In this document: one piece after another, positions 49,471 to 59,211 of the stretch | How positions within the stretch are numbered: the first letter of the stretch is position 1 | Layout: each line of letters starts with the position of its first letter | From: Kutzneria chonburiensis | Lineage (GTDB): Bacteria > Actinomycetota > Actinomycetes > Mycobacteriales > Pseudonocardiaceae | Assembly (NCBI RefSeq): GCF_028622115.1 | Contig: NZ_CP097263.1 | Location: forward strand, 8,246,001 to 8,310,000 | Length of the DNA: 64,000 nucleotides | Direction: 5' to 3' | Translations under genes and position numbers: made by a program | The notes under the pieces: generated by a model | What the model was told of the DNA's origin: nothing | What the model saw: only the letters and a program-made list of their open reading frames with translations | The model's database searches: none

Positions 49471-51723
49471 TTGTCAAGCCCTGCGAGTATTCCGGACAGT
49501 CAGGAAATCGACCGAGAGCAGGAATACGTCTCCATGCTCTACGGCCGGCTCGACGACCTCCGGGAACAGACGTCGCGCCGGCTGGCCCGCGTGTTGCTGG
49601 AGACGGGCGGCACGCCGCAGGCCCGTTCCGAGCGCGACACCGCGACCGCGATGCACTCGAGCGATCTCGCCCAGTACAGCGCGGTCGAGAACGGCCTCTG
49701 CTTCGGACGCCTCGATTTCGAGAACGGCGAACTTCAGCACATCGGGCGAATTGGCATCTTCCGCACCGAAGGTGACTACGAACCGTTGTTGATGGACTGG
49801 CGCGCCCCCGCGGCCCGCCCGTTCTATCTCGCCACGGCCGCGTCCCCCGACGGTGTGACGAGGCGCCGCCACATCCGCACCCGCCGCCGCAACGTGGTCG
49901 GCCTCGACGACGAGGTCCTCGACCTGGCGCAGGCCGTGCCCGGCCGCAACGAGGGCCTGGTCGGCGAGGCCACGCTGCTGGCCGCGGTCGGCGCCAGCCG
50001 CACCGGCCGGATGAGCGACATCGTCGCCACCATCCAGGCCGAGCAGGACCGGATCATCCGCTCCGAGCTCAACGGCGTGCTGGTCGTGCAGGGCGGTCCC
50101 GGCACCGGCAAGACCGCGGTGGCCCTGCACCGTGCCGCCTACCTGCTCTACACCCACCGCCGCCAGCTGGAGAAGCGCGGCGTGCTGGTGGTCGGCCCCA
50201 ACTCGACCTTCCTGAACTACATCAGCCAGGTGCTGCCGTCGCTGGGCGAGACCGGCGTGCTGCTCAACACCGTCGGCGAGCTCTACCCGGGGCTCAAAGC
50301 AGTCGGCAGCGAGCCGGTCGAGGTCAGCGCGGTCAAGGGTCGCCTGGTGATGGCCGAGGTGCTCCAGGCCGCGGTCCGGGACCGGCAGTGGGTGCCGCGC
50401 GACGGCATCGAGATTCCGCACGAGCGCGACACCCTGGTGCTGGACCGCAAGACGCTGGCCGACGCCCGCGGCCGGGCCCGGCGCTCGCGCCGCCCGCACA
50501 ACGCGGCCCGGCCGGTGTTCGAGCGGGAGATCATCGGTGCGCTGGCCCGGCTCGTCGCCAACCGGCTCGGCTCGCAGTTCCTGGATTCCGACGACGTGGC
50601 CGACATCCGCGCCGAGCTCCGTGAGGACGAGCGGGTGATGGGCGCGATCGACAAGCTGTGGCCGATCCTCACCCCCGAGCAGCTGCTGACCGACCTGTAC
50701 GCGTCGGAGAAGCGACTCAACGCCGCCGGTCGCGGGCTGTCCCAGCAGGAGCGGCAGCTGCTGCGCCGCGATCCCGGCGCGGAGTGGACGCCGGCCGACG
50801 CGCCGCTGCTGGACGAGGCCGCCGAGCTGCTGGGCGAGGACGACCGCGCGCTCAAGGCCGCCGCCGCGGCCAAGCGCCGGCAGGACCTGGCCTACGCCCA
50901 GGGCGTGCTGGACATCCTGGACCTCCAGGACGAGTCCGACCCCGATGTCCTGATGGCCGTGGACATGCTCGACGCCGACGCCCTGGTCGCCCGCGTGGCC
51001 CAGAGCGACTACCTGACCGCCGCCGAGCGCGCCGCCGACGACCGCACGTGGACCTTCGGCCACGTGATCGTGGACGAGGCGCAGGAGCTGTCGGAGATGG
51101 TGTGGCGGGTGCTGATGCGCCGTTGCCCCAGCCGATCCATGACCGTGGTCGGCGACATCGCGCAGACCGGCGACCTGGCCGGCACCATGTCCTGGGGCCA
51201 GGCGCTCAGCCCGTACGTGGCCAACCGCTGGCGGCTGGCCGAGCTCACCGTCAACTACCGGACCCCGGCCGAGATCATGGCCGTGGCGACGGACGTTCTC
51301 GCCAGCCTCGACCCGGACGCCGTGCCGCCGAGCTCGGTCCGCGACTCCGGATTGCCGCCGTGGCACGAGAAAGTCGAGGACCTGGCCGAGGCCGTGCCCC
51401 GCGCCGTGGCCCGTGAGGAGAAGCGGCTGGAGGACGGGCGACTGGCGGTGCTGGTGCCGCGCTCGCTGGCCGGCGCGTTCGCGGTCGGCGGCGACGACCT
51501 GGAGAGCCCGGTCGTGGTGCTGACCGTCGGACAGGCCAAGGGTCTCGAGTTCGACTCCGTGCTGCTGGTCGAGCCGGAGTTGATGTTGACGGAGTCCCCG
51601 CGCGGCGCGAACGACCTGTACGTGGCCATGACCAGGGCGACCAAACGCCTCGGCGTGCTCCATACCGGAGACCTGCCGGCGGTGCTGGCCAAGCTCACCC
51701 CTTTCTCCCTCGATTCAGAATGA
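49471..51723 (+). CDS. HelD/HelR-type RNA polymerase-associated ATPase
   Basis: A 750-residue superfamily-1 ATPase related to UvrD. It begins with an acidic coiled-coil N-terminal arm (about 1-60), then has Walker A QGGPGTGKTA, the DEAQ box (VIVDEAQELSEM), GDIAQTGD, and a C-terminal QAKGLEFD...YVAMTRAT set. This layout is that of HelD-like factors that enter RNA polymerase and dislodge DNA, and in actinobacteria rifampicin (HelR). Drug protection here is inferred. The start is a TTG preceded by GAGGTCAG. It interrupts the conserved transglycosylase-eno order. A hairpin follows at 51738. Confidence 0.88.
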   Translation: MSSPASIPDSQEIDREQEYVSMLYGRLDDLREQTSRRLARVLLETGGTPQARSERDTATAMHSSDLAQYSAVENGLCFGRLDFENGELQHIGRIGIFRTEGDYEPLLMDWRAPAARPFYLATAASPDGVTRRRHIRTRRRNVVGLDDEVLDLAQAVPGRNEGLVGEATLLAAVGASRTGRMSDIVATIQAEQDRIIRSELNGVLVVQGGPGTGKTAVALHRAAYLLYTHRRQLEKRGVLVVGPNSTFLNYISQVLPSLGETGVLLNTVGELYPGLKAVGSEPVEVSAVKGRLVMAEVLQAAVRDRQWVPRDGIEIPHERDTLVLDRKTLADARGRARRSRRPHNAARPVFEREIIGALARLVANRLGSQFLDSDDVADIRAELREDERVMGAIDKLWPILTPEQLLTDLYASEKRLNAAGRGLSQQERQLLRRDPGAEWTPADAPLLDEAAELLGEDDRALKAAAAAKRRQDLAYAQGVLDILDLQDESDPDVLMAVDMLDADALVARVAQSDYLTAAERAADDRTWTFGHVIVDEAQELSEMVWRVLMRRCPSRSMTVVGDIAQTGDLAGTMSWGQALSPYVANRWRLAELTVNYRTPAEIMAVATDVLASLDPDAVPPSSVRDSGLPPWHEKVEDLAEAVPRAVAREEKRLEDGRLAVLVPRSLAGAFAVGGDDLESPVVVLTVGQAKGLEFDSVLLVEPELMLTESPRGANDLYVAMTRATKRLGVLHTGDLPAVLAKLTPFSLDSE

Positions 51724-51737
51724 TTACGCTCTCGTTT

Positions 51738-51755
51738 CGGCACGCGAGCGTGCCG
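51738..51755 (+). terminator. hairpin after the HelD-like gene
   Basis: CGGCACGC and GCGTGCCG pair perfectly around a GA centre, 15 bases past the stop. No T-run follows. Confidence 0.5.
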
Positions 51756-51780
51756 CCTCCGGGTGATCCATGTGCCCGGC

Positions 51781-51786
51781 TAGGCT
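51781..51786 (+). promoter_or_regulatory. -10 box of eno
   Basis: TAGGCT, 40 bases before the eno GTG. Unlike its neighbours the message should have a short leader, and AGGAG stands 6 bases before the start. Confidence 0.45.
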
Positions 51787-51799
51787 GGTCGAGGGATGA

Positions 51800-53113
<1,314 letters not shown>

Positions 53114-53117
53114 TCGG

Positions 53118-53675
53118 ATGCCCGAGCGCGAGCACGGTCGGCAGCCGCGACGCCGGCAGGACACGTCCAGCCAGCGTCGTCGGCCCGACCGTGCTCGTCG
53201 TGAGGGCAAGCCCGTCGCTTCGCAGCAGGACCAGCCGGCCGCGCGACCGCCGCGGCCGCGCAATCCCCGCCAGGACGGGAAAACCCGTACCGGCGGCGCG
53301 TTCGGGTTGTCGGCGACCAGGCAGGCCGCGGTGCTGGCGATGGTCGTCTGCGCCCTGGCGCTGTCGGTGGCGGTGCCGTTGCGCACGTACCTGACGCAGC
53401 ACGCGCAGGTGGAGCAGGAACTGGCCCAGCAGGCCAAGCTGGAGCAGCAGGCCGCGCAGCTGGAACAGCGCAAGCAGCAGCTGGCCGACCCGGCGCAGAT
53501 CCAGGCCGAGGCGCGCAGCCGGCTGGGCATGGTGATGCCGGGGGAGACGCCGTACACGGTGCAGCTGCCCGGCGACGGGCAGCAGGGCGGTCAGCGCGGG
53601 CCGGCCCAGCAGCAGGCGAACAACAGTCCATGGTTCGAGCATTTGTGGGATTCGATCACCGGGGGTGGCTCGTGA
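53118..53675 (+). CDS. septum formation initiator family protein (FtsB/DivIC-like)
   Basis: A 185-residue bitopic membrane protein. A long basic, disordered cytoplasmic start (about 1-70) precedes one transmembrane segment (about 73-93) and an extracytoplasmic Gln-rich coiled coil (about 94-125), ending in the SRLGMVMPGETPY motif typical of actinobacterial DivIC/FtsB. Family members join FtsL and FtsQ at the division site. The ATG lies 4 bases after eno, and its stop overlaps the DUF501 gene (GTGA). Equivalent to Rv1024. Confidence 0.9.
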   Translation: MPEREHGRQPRRRQDTSSQRRRPDRARREGKPVASQQDQPAARPPRPRNPRQDGKTRTGGAFGLSATRQAAVLAMVVCALALSVAVPLRTYLTQHAQVEQELAQQAKLEQQAAQLEQRKQQLADPAQIQAEARSRLGMVMPGETPYTVQLPGDGQQGGQRGPAQQQANNSPWFEHLWDSITGGGS

Positions 53676-54166
53676 CGGCGGGCGTAAGGGAACCGATCAC
53701 CGAGCTGGACCGCGAGGTGATCGCCCAGCAGCTCGGCCGGCCGCCGCGGGCGCTGCGCGCCATCGCGCACCGGTGCCCCAGCGGCCACCCGTCCGTCGTG
53801 CAGACCGCGCCGCGGCTGGAGGACGGCACGCCGTTCCCCACCCTGTACTACCTGACCTGCCCACGGCTGACCTCGCTGGCCAGCCGGCTCGAGGCCGACG
53901 GCATGATGCGGGAGCAGACCGCGCGGCTGGCCGAGGACGAGGAACTGGCCGCCCAGTACCTGGCCGCGCACCGCTCCTACCTGGCCGAACGTGACGCCAT
54001 CGACTCGCTGGGCACCGAGGTCAGCGCCGGTGGCATGCCCGGTAGGGTCAAGTGCCTGCACGTGCACATCGCGCACGCGCTGGCCTGCGGACCGGGCGTG
54101 AACCCGTTCGGCGACGAAGCCCTCGCGGCCCTGGCCGGCGACTGGCCGGCCGGCGACTGCGCCTGA
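53672..54166 (+). CDS. DUF501 protein
   Basis: A 164-residue conserved actinobacterial protein of unknown function. Family marks are the N-terminal QLGRPPRALRAIAHRCPSGH, the TLYYLTCPRLTSLASRLEAD segment and the C-terminal VKCLHVHIAHALACGPGVNP with Cys and His residues that may bind metal. The GTG overlaps the DivIC stop, so it is co-translated with the division gene. Equivalent to Rv1025. Confidence 0.9.
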   Translation: MTAGVREPITELDREVIAQQLGRPPRALRAIAHRCPSGHPSVVQTAPRLEDGTPFPTLYYLTCPRLTSLASRLEADGMMREQTARLAEDEELAAQYLAAHRSYLAERDAIDSLGTEVSAGGMPGRVKCLHVHIAHALACGPGVNPFGDEALAALAGDWPAGDCA

Positions 54167-54384
54167 GTTCCGGGCCTGACGTCAAGACGCTGACTTCTGT
54201 ACGTCTGTGACATCTTTGGTGACGCTGTGTGCACCATTCGGGCTAGTGTGGCCTCCCCGAGGTGCAAATCTCACTCAACGCAGTGACACCTGCCCGGGTG
54301 TGTAGCAGGCTGACCGTGAGCTAACGGCGTGTAGGCAACGATCGATCTCAGGCGTGGGGATCGAGACGAGGAGCGTGGATCCGC
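54167..54384 (+). promoter_or_regulatory. leader region of the second transglycosylase gene
   Basis: A 218-base gap with a TAGTGT -10-like box at 54244-54249 and several pairing segments (CACC/GGTG and CCTGC/GCAGG at about 54287-54310). A GAGCTAACGGCGTGTAGGC stretch resembles the end of c-di-AMP riboswitches, but the 5' half of that motif is missing, so no RNA class is assigned. GAGGAG lies 13 bases before the start. Confidence 0.35.
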
Positions 54385-55614
54385 GTGGGTGTGCACAGCG
54401 TCAGGGCCCGGACTCCGAAGCCGCCGCGAGTCACACCCCAGCGGAGATGGCGCGCCGCGGCGGCCGTGACCGCGATGCTCGCGCCCATGGTGCTCGCCGG
54501 CGACGCCACCTTCGCCTGGGTCAACACCGCCCACTCCACGCCGACCAGCCAGCCCGCCCCCAAGAACCCGTTAGGCGCGACCGGGCAGCTGCCGCAGCAG
54601 GACGACGTCGACCCGACGCTGCCGACCGACATCGGCGACGCCGCCAACACCGACGGCGCCGGCGAGCTCGGCGGCCTGCCCAACGGCCCGCTCGGCATCC
54701 CCGGCGCGGCGCTCGCGGCGTACCGGCGGGCCGAGCAGCTCGAGGCCGCCCGCAACCCCAACTGCCACCTCGACTGGCCGCTGCTGGCCGGCATCGGCCG
54801 TATCGAGTCCAACCACGCGCGCGGCGGCGCCGTGGACGCCCAGGGCAACACGCTGGCCCCGATCCTCGGGCCTCGGCTCGACGGCAGTGGCGGCTTCGCC
54901 CTCATCTACGACACCGACCACGGTCAGTGGGACGGCGACACCGCCTACGACCACGCCGTCGGCATGATGCAGTTCATCCCGTCCACGTGGGCTCAGTACG
55001 CGGCCATCTCCAACGCCAAGAGCTACGGCAACGCGAACCCGAACAACATCTACGACGCCGCCTTCGCCGCCGCCAACTACCTGTGCGCCAGTGGCGGCGA
55101 CATGAGCAATCCCGCGCAGCGGTCGGCGGCCGTGTTCGGCTACAACCATTCCGACGCCTACGTGGCCAACGTGCTGGCCTGGGCCCACTCCTACGCCGAC
55201 GGCGTGGAGACGCTGCCCAACAACACCGACGTCCCGGTGATCCAGCCGACCCCGCGGCCGCCGTTCGTCGAGGTCCCGCCGCCGCCGCCTCCGCCGCCGA
55301 ACAACAACGGCAACCCGTCGAACCCGCCGTCGGACACGACGACCACGACGCCGACGTCGACCAGCACCACCACGACGTCGCCCACCGAGACCACCACATC
55401 GACGTCTCCCACGACCACGACGACCACCACGACCACGACTACGACGACCACCACCACGACCACCACGACGACGCCGACGTGCCCCACCACGCCGACCTCG
55501 ACGACCACGCCCACCAGCACCGTGGCACCGCCGCCGGCGCAGTCGACGCCGACCGGCTGCCCGACTCCGACCAGCAAGTCGCCGACGCCCAGCTCCACCC
55601 CGGTGGCCAGCTGA
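54385..55614 (+). CDS. secreted lytic transglycosylase with Thr-rich tail
   Basis: A 409-residue exported enzyme. Order: signal anchor (about 23-45), a linker, an SLT-like catalytic domain (about 115-275) with the Glu in GIGRIESNHARGG and HAVGMMQFIPSTWAQY, a run of Pro (about 294-310) and a C-terminal tail of over 80 residues, nearly all Thr, Ser and Pro. The tail is a good candidate for O-mannosylation by the pmt product in this window. It is a paralogue of the enzyme at 48 kb and interrupts the conserved DUF501-ppx order. GTG 54385 or 54391 may be the start. Confidence 0.87.
   Translation: MGVHSVRARTPKPPRVTPQRRWRAAAAVTAMLAPMVLAGDATFAWVNTAHSTPTSQPAPKNPLGATGQLPQQDDVDPTLPTDIGDAANTDGAGELGGLPNGPLGIPGAALAAYRRAEQLEAARNPNCHLDWPLLAGIGRIESNHARGGAVDAQGNTLAPILGPRLDGSGGFALIYDTDHGQWDGDTAYDHAVGMMQFIPSTWAQYAAISNAKSYGNANPNNIYDAAFAAANYLCASGGDMSNPAQRSAAVFGYNHSDAYVANVLAWAHSYADGVETLPNNTDVPVIQPTPRPPFVEVPPPPPPPPNNNGNPSNPPSDTTTTTPTSTSTTTTSPTETTTSTSPTTTTTTTTTTTTTTTTTTTTTPTCPTTPTSTTTPTSTVAPPPAQSTPTGCPTPTSKSPTPSSTPVAS
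55330..55500 (+). repeat. low-complexity ACN triplet tract in coding sequence
   Basis: About 170 bases of ACC/ACG/ACT threonine triplets encode the Thr-rich tail of the transglycosylase. The tract is prone to length change by slippage. Confidence 0.85.
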
Positions 55615-55619
55615 ACGAC

Positions 55620-55625
55620 TAGGTT
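55620..55625 (+). promoter_or_regulatory. -10 box of ppx
   Basis: TAGGTT, 6 bases before the ATG at 55632; leaderless spacing. Confidence 0.5.
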
Positions 55626-55631
55626 GGCGGC

Positions 55632-56585
55632 ATGAAGCACTCGCGGGTCGCCGCCATCGACTGTGGGACGAACTCGATCCGTCTGCTCATCGCGGACGTC
55701 ACCGTCCAGGACGACGGATCGAGTTCGCTGCGGGACGTGCATCGGGAGATGCGGATCGTCCGGCTCGGGCAGGGCGTCGACGCCACCGGCCGGCTCGCCC
55801 CGGAGGCCATCGAGCGCACCCGAGCCGCCCTCGTCGACTACACCGCCTTGTTGCGCCGCAAGGGTGTCGAGGCCGTGCGCATGGTTGCCACCTCCGCCAC
55901 CCGCGACGCCTCCAACCGGGACGACTTCTTCGCCATGACCCGTGAGGTCCTCGGCGTGGAGGCCGAGGTCATCTCGGGCGACGAGGAGGCCCGGCTGTCC
56001 TTCGCCGGCGCCGTCGGCGACTGCGATCCCGCCGACGGGCCCTTCTTGGTCGTCGACATCGGCGGTGGTTCCACCGAGCTCGTGCTCGGTTCTCTCGACT
56101 CGAGCGTCGAGGCGGCGAAGTCCGTCGACATCGGTTGCGTACGGATCACCGAGCGCTGCCTGCTCAGCGATCCCCCCACTGCTGAGCAGATTGCCGCCGC
56201 CTCAGACCTCGCCGCCTCCGTCTTGGCCCAGGCCTTCGAGGCCGTCCCCGTAGCCAAGGCCCGCACCTGGATCGGCGTCGCCGGCACCGTCACCACCCTC
56301 TCCGCCGTCGCTCAGGACCTCCCCTCCTACGACGTGCTCGCCACGCACCTCTCCACCTTGTCCGTCGAGCAGATCCACTCCGTCGGCGACCACCTGCTCA
56401 CCCTCACCCACGACGAGCGCGCCGCCGTCCCCACCATCCACCCCGGCCGCGTCGACGTCATCGGCGGCGGCGCCATCATCCTCCGCGTCCTCGCCGACCA
56501 CCTCGCCTCCCAGGCCGGCATCACCCACCTCACCGTCAGCGAAAAAGACATCCTCGACGGCATAGCCCTGTCTTTGGTCAACTAG
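55632..56585 (+). CDS. exopolyphosphatase / pppGpp phosphohydrolase family
   Basis: A 317-residue Ppx/GppA enzyme of the actin-like ATPase fold. Motifs: AAIDCGTNSIRLLIADV, EVISGDEEARLSF and the DIGGGSTELVLGS phosphate loop, with a C-terminal GGGAIIL segment. Known members shorten polyphosphate or convert pppGpp to ppGpp. This is the short form without a C-terminal HD domain, equivalent to mycobacterial Ppx2 (Rv1026). The message looks leaderless. It converges on a long hairpin. Confidence 0.92.
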   Translation: MKHSRVAAIDCGTNSIRLLIADVTVQDDGSSSLRDVHREMRIVRLGQGVDATGRLAPEAIERTRAALVDYTALLRRKGVEAVRMVATSATRDASNRDDFFAMTREVLGVEAEVISGDEEARLSFAGAVGDCDPADGPFLVVDIGGGSTELVLGSLDSSVEAAKSVDIGCVRITERCLLSDPPTAEQIAAASDLAASVLAQAFEAVPVAKARTWIGVAGTVTTLSAVAQDLPSYDVLATHLSTLSVEQIHSVGDHLLTLTHDERAAVPTIHPGRVDVIGGGAIILRVLADHLASQAGITHLTVSEKDILDGIALSLVN

Positions 56586-56599
56586 CCGCCAGCTTTGTT

Positions 56600-56652
56600 G
56601 CTTGGAAGGGGGCCTTCCTACACTCCGAGTGTAGGAAGGCCCCCTTCCAAGC
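56600..56652. terminator. dispersed 25-bp hairpin, copy 2
   Basis: A perfect inverted repeat: 25-base arms beginning GCTTGGAAGGGGGCC with a CCG loop. It lies between convergent ppx and the AbiEi-like gene, 11 bases beyond the latter's stop codon, and probably terminates both. Confidence 0.8.
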
Positions 56653-56663
56653 ACGGCCAACTG

Positions 56664-57629
56664 TCAGGCGGAGCCGGAGGGGCGTGCTTGCACGGGGGGA
56701 CGTGGACGGGCCTTGGCGGCCGCGTATGCGGCTCGCAACTCGGCAATCACACCCTGCGGATCATCACGGAGGCGCGACGGTAGCGTCTGCACCACCACGA
56801 TCCCAGCTGTGGCATATCGCGTGTTGCGAGCTACGGTCTTGGCGTACCCCTTCGCGTCGAGATGCCATTCGAACGAATCGATCTCCCAGGCCAATGCCAC
56901 CTCGTCGCACCAGGCGTCGGGGATCGCGACGAACCGGTCAGAGCTGTCGTAGACAGGCACGTTCCACATGGCATTCGGCAAGTTCGCTGCCCGCCACCGG
57001 CGAAGTCCGTGGGCCTCGGCGACGGAATGCACACCTTCGCCGACCTCGCTGAGAACTCGGCGTGGGAGCGCAGAACCCCTTCTACTGCCGGTGTCCAGCT
57101 CTGCCAGCAGGTCGGCGGGTCGGCATCGTCCGCGTTGTACTGCTTCACTGAGCAGTGCTCGTACCGGGTCGATCTTGCGCAAGCGCCTTGCAGTGTCGAG
57201 CACTGCTCGATCCAGCGGAGCTAGCGGTACGCCGTCGTGCCAGACCGGGGCCGGCAGGTGGATCGTACGTTCCACACAGACGAAGCCGGCGCTACGGACC
57301 TGTCGCTCGTGCGGAACCAACAGATGGATCAAAGGATCCTGCGGTAGCCGGGTGAGACCATGTCTGCGGACGGCCTCTGGCCCGGTCATGATTGCGTCCG
57401 CCCCACCATGTAGCAGAGCCGCGTCGATTTGTTGTTGTCTGGTCGGCTCGCCGTTCGACAACAAGATGATGCCCGGCAGTAGCCAGCGCCAGGGCCCGCC
57501 GGGTTGACATCGCTTGTATGAGGTTGATTCGGGGGTCCCTAGCCTGATCAGCTGTCGCACTCTGATCACGCCGCCCCGGCTTTCCCTGATCAACTCGCGT
57601 GCATGGGAAGACCAGCTCGTTCGGTTCAT
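56664..57629 (-). CDS. AbiEi-like protein with DUF559/Vsr-like C-terminus
   Basis: A 321-residue protein of a group common in actinobacteria. The N-terminal part (about 1-90) looks like the winged-helix AbiEi antitoxin domain (VIRVRQLIRLGTPESTSYKR); the C-terminal part (about 225-315) resembles the DUF559/very-short-patch endonuclease fold with Asp and Glu in PDAWCDEVALAWEIDS. No partner toxin lies next to it. The ATG at 57629 is chosen because the longer frame starts inside the downstream hairpin repeat. GC content is lower than in neighbouring core genes. Function unknown. Confidence 0.7.
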   Translation of the reverse strand: MNRTSWSSHARELIRESRGGVIRVRQLIRLGTPESTSYKRCQPGGPWRWLLPGIILLSNGEPTRQQQIDAALLHGGADAIMTGPEAVRRHGLTRLPQDPLIHLLVPHERQVRSAGFVCVERTIHLPAPVWHDGVPLAPLDRAVLDTARRLRKIDPVRALLSEAVQRGRCRPADLLAELDTGSRRGSALPRRVLSEVGEGVHSVAEAHGLRRWRAANLPNAMWNVPVYDSSDRFVAIPDAWCDEVALAWEIDSFEWHLDAKGYAKTVARNTRYATAGIVVVQTLPSRLRDDPQGVIAELRAAYAAAKARPRPPVQARPSGSA

Positions 57630-57672
57630 GCCTCGATGCTGCCGCGCCCCACTGACAATTCGGGAGAGTGCC

Positions 57673-57724
57673 GCGTGAAGGGGGCTTTCCTCCACTCCGA
57701 GTGCAGGAAGGCCCCCTTCCAAGC
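57673..57724. terminator. dispersed 25-bp hairpin, copy 3
   Basis: Third copy of the hairpin, with an intact right arm and three mismatches in the left arm. It lies 10 bases past the stop codon of the S10 peptidase on the minus strand. Confidence 0.75.
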
Positions 57725-57734
57725 ATCGAAGGTG

Positions 57735-59192
57735 TCAGCGGTTTGAGGAGTTGCGGACGAAGGTGGCTAGGTCGGCGGATTGCTGGAGGCGGCTGGGCTC
57801 GTGGACGTACATCATGTGGCCGGCCTCGTAGTAGCGGAGGTCGATGTTGGAGCGGAGCTCGTCGGGGATGGCGAGGTGGGCGACGACGTGGTCGCTGCTG
57901 GCGAAGGGGGTGGCGCCGTCGTGGTAGCCGGCGCCGATGTGGACGCGCAGGTGGGGATTGCTGCGCATGGCGGAGCCGAGCTTGTCGGCCACGGTGACGT
58001 GCGAGTTCTCGAACTCCTTGTAGGACCACGGCCGCACGCGGTCGGAGAGGACCTCGTAGGGCAGGTCGTTGTGGTAGTCGAGCTCCCCTCGCAGATAGTG
58101 GTTGAGGGCCGAGGCGTACGGACCGGTGATGGCGCTGATGGACGGGTCGTGGCTGAACCGCTCACGCCCGTAATCGGCTTCCCAACCGGTGAAGCGGCCG
58201 TCGATGCGGCCGACGGTGAGCTTGCGCGAACGCAGCAACTCGGTGAAGAACCGGATGTGCTCGATGCGCAGGTTGACCCGGTCGACGTAATCCGCTGACA
58301 GACCGGTCAAAGCGGCGGTTCGGTCCACAATGGACTGACGGTCCTCGGCGGAAAGACGGCTGCCCTGGACGAGGGCCCAGAGGTAGTCACGGCTGGCGAA
58401 GGCGGTGGCCTCGTCGAGGACGTCACGAAGCGAACGGTCGCCGTGCAGGCCGTGGTAGTGCGCGATGGCGGCATAGGTCGGCAGGAAAAGCGTGTACGGC
58501 AGCTCGTTGCCCTCGCTGAAGTCGAGGGCGTTGAAGTCCAGCGCGGTGGAGATGAGCATCAGACCGTTGAAGTACATGCCATAGCGGGACTGGAGCCGCT
58601 CGGCGATGGCGACGCCGCGGGTGGTGCCGTACGACTCGCCGGCGATGAACTTGGGCGACATCCACCGGTCGTGCCGCGAGGTCCACAGCCGGATGACCTC
58701 GCTGATGTACTCGATGTCGGCGGCGAAGCCGTGGAACTCGTCGGGCTTGCCGCCCTTGACCGCCCGGGAGTAGCCGGTCGACACCGGGTCGATGAACACC
58801 AGGTCGCTGTCGGCCAGCAGCGTCTCGGTGTTGTCCACGATCTCGTACGGCGGCGGGGTCATCGCCCCGGCGTCGCCGGTGACCACCCGGCGCGGACCGA
58901 GCAGCCCGAGGTGCAGCCACACGCTGGCCGACCCGGGGCCACCGTTGAACGCGAACGTCACCGGCCGCGCAGCCGGGTCGGCGCCGTCAAGGGTGTACGC
59001 GGTGAGGAACACCTCAGCCTTGGCCACGTTGCCGTCGAACGCGCCGTCGGTGAGCTTCTCCTGCCGCAGCACGATCCGCCCGGTGGTCGCGGTGTACTCC
59101 AGCGCCCGGCCGCCGACGGTGATCGAGTGCTGGCTGGTGGCCAGGTCGTCGGTCGGGTCTTCGCTGGGCTTCTGCTCGTCGTTGCCTGCCAT
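57735..59192 (-). CDS. S10 family serine carboxypeptidase-like protein
   Basis: A 485-residue peptidase of family S10. The catalytic Ser is in FIAGESYGTTRG; NGGPGSASVWLHLGLLGP forms the oxyanion region; the Asp and His appear in HIGAGYHDGATPF and YEAGHMMYVH. No signal peptide is seen, so unlike yeast carboxypeptidase Y it is probably cytoplasmic. It removes C-terminal residues from peptides in known cases. The ATG at 59192 is at leaderless spacing from TAGGGT; a longer frame overlaps the divergent glycosylase gene. Confidence 0.88.
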   Translation of the reverse strand: MAGNDEQKPSEDPTDDLATSQHSITVGGRALEYTATTGRIVLRQEKLTDGAFDGNVAKAEVFLTAYTLDGADPAARPVTFAFNGGPGSASVWLHLGLLGPRRVVTGDAGAMTPPPYEIVDNTETLLADSDLVFIDPVSTGYSRAVKGGKPDEFHGFAADIEYISEVIRLWTSRHDRWMSPKFIAGESYGTTRGVAIAERLQSRYGMYFNGLMLISTALDFNALDFSEGNELPYTLFLPTYAAIAHYHGLHGDRSLRDVLDEATAFASRDYLWALVQGSRLSAEDRQSIVDRTAALTGLSADYVDRVNLRIEHIRFFTELLRSRKLTVGRIDGRFTGWEADYGRERFSHDPSISAITGPYASALNHYLRGELDYHNDLPYEVLSDRVRPWSYKEFENSHVTVADKLGSAMRSNPHLRVHIGAGYHDGATPFASSDHVVAHLAIPDELRSNIDLRYYEAGHMMYVHEPSRLQQSADLATFVRNSSNR

Positions 59193-59199
59193 GGGTGGA

Positions 59200-59205
59200 A
59201 CCCTA
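59200..59205 (-). promoter_or_regulatory. -10 box of the S10 peptidase gene
   Basis: TAGGGT on the minus strand, 7 bases before the ATG at 59192; leaderless spacing. The gap to the divergent glycosylase gene is only 19 bases. Confidence 0.5.
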
Positions 59206-59211
59206 ACCACC

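Noticed and set aside
55330-55500. CRISPR-like repeat array
   Set aside because: The periodic ACN triplets are codons for a Thr-rich tail; there are no spacers, and no cas genes are near.
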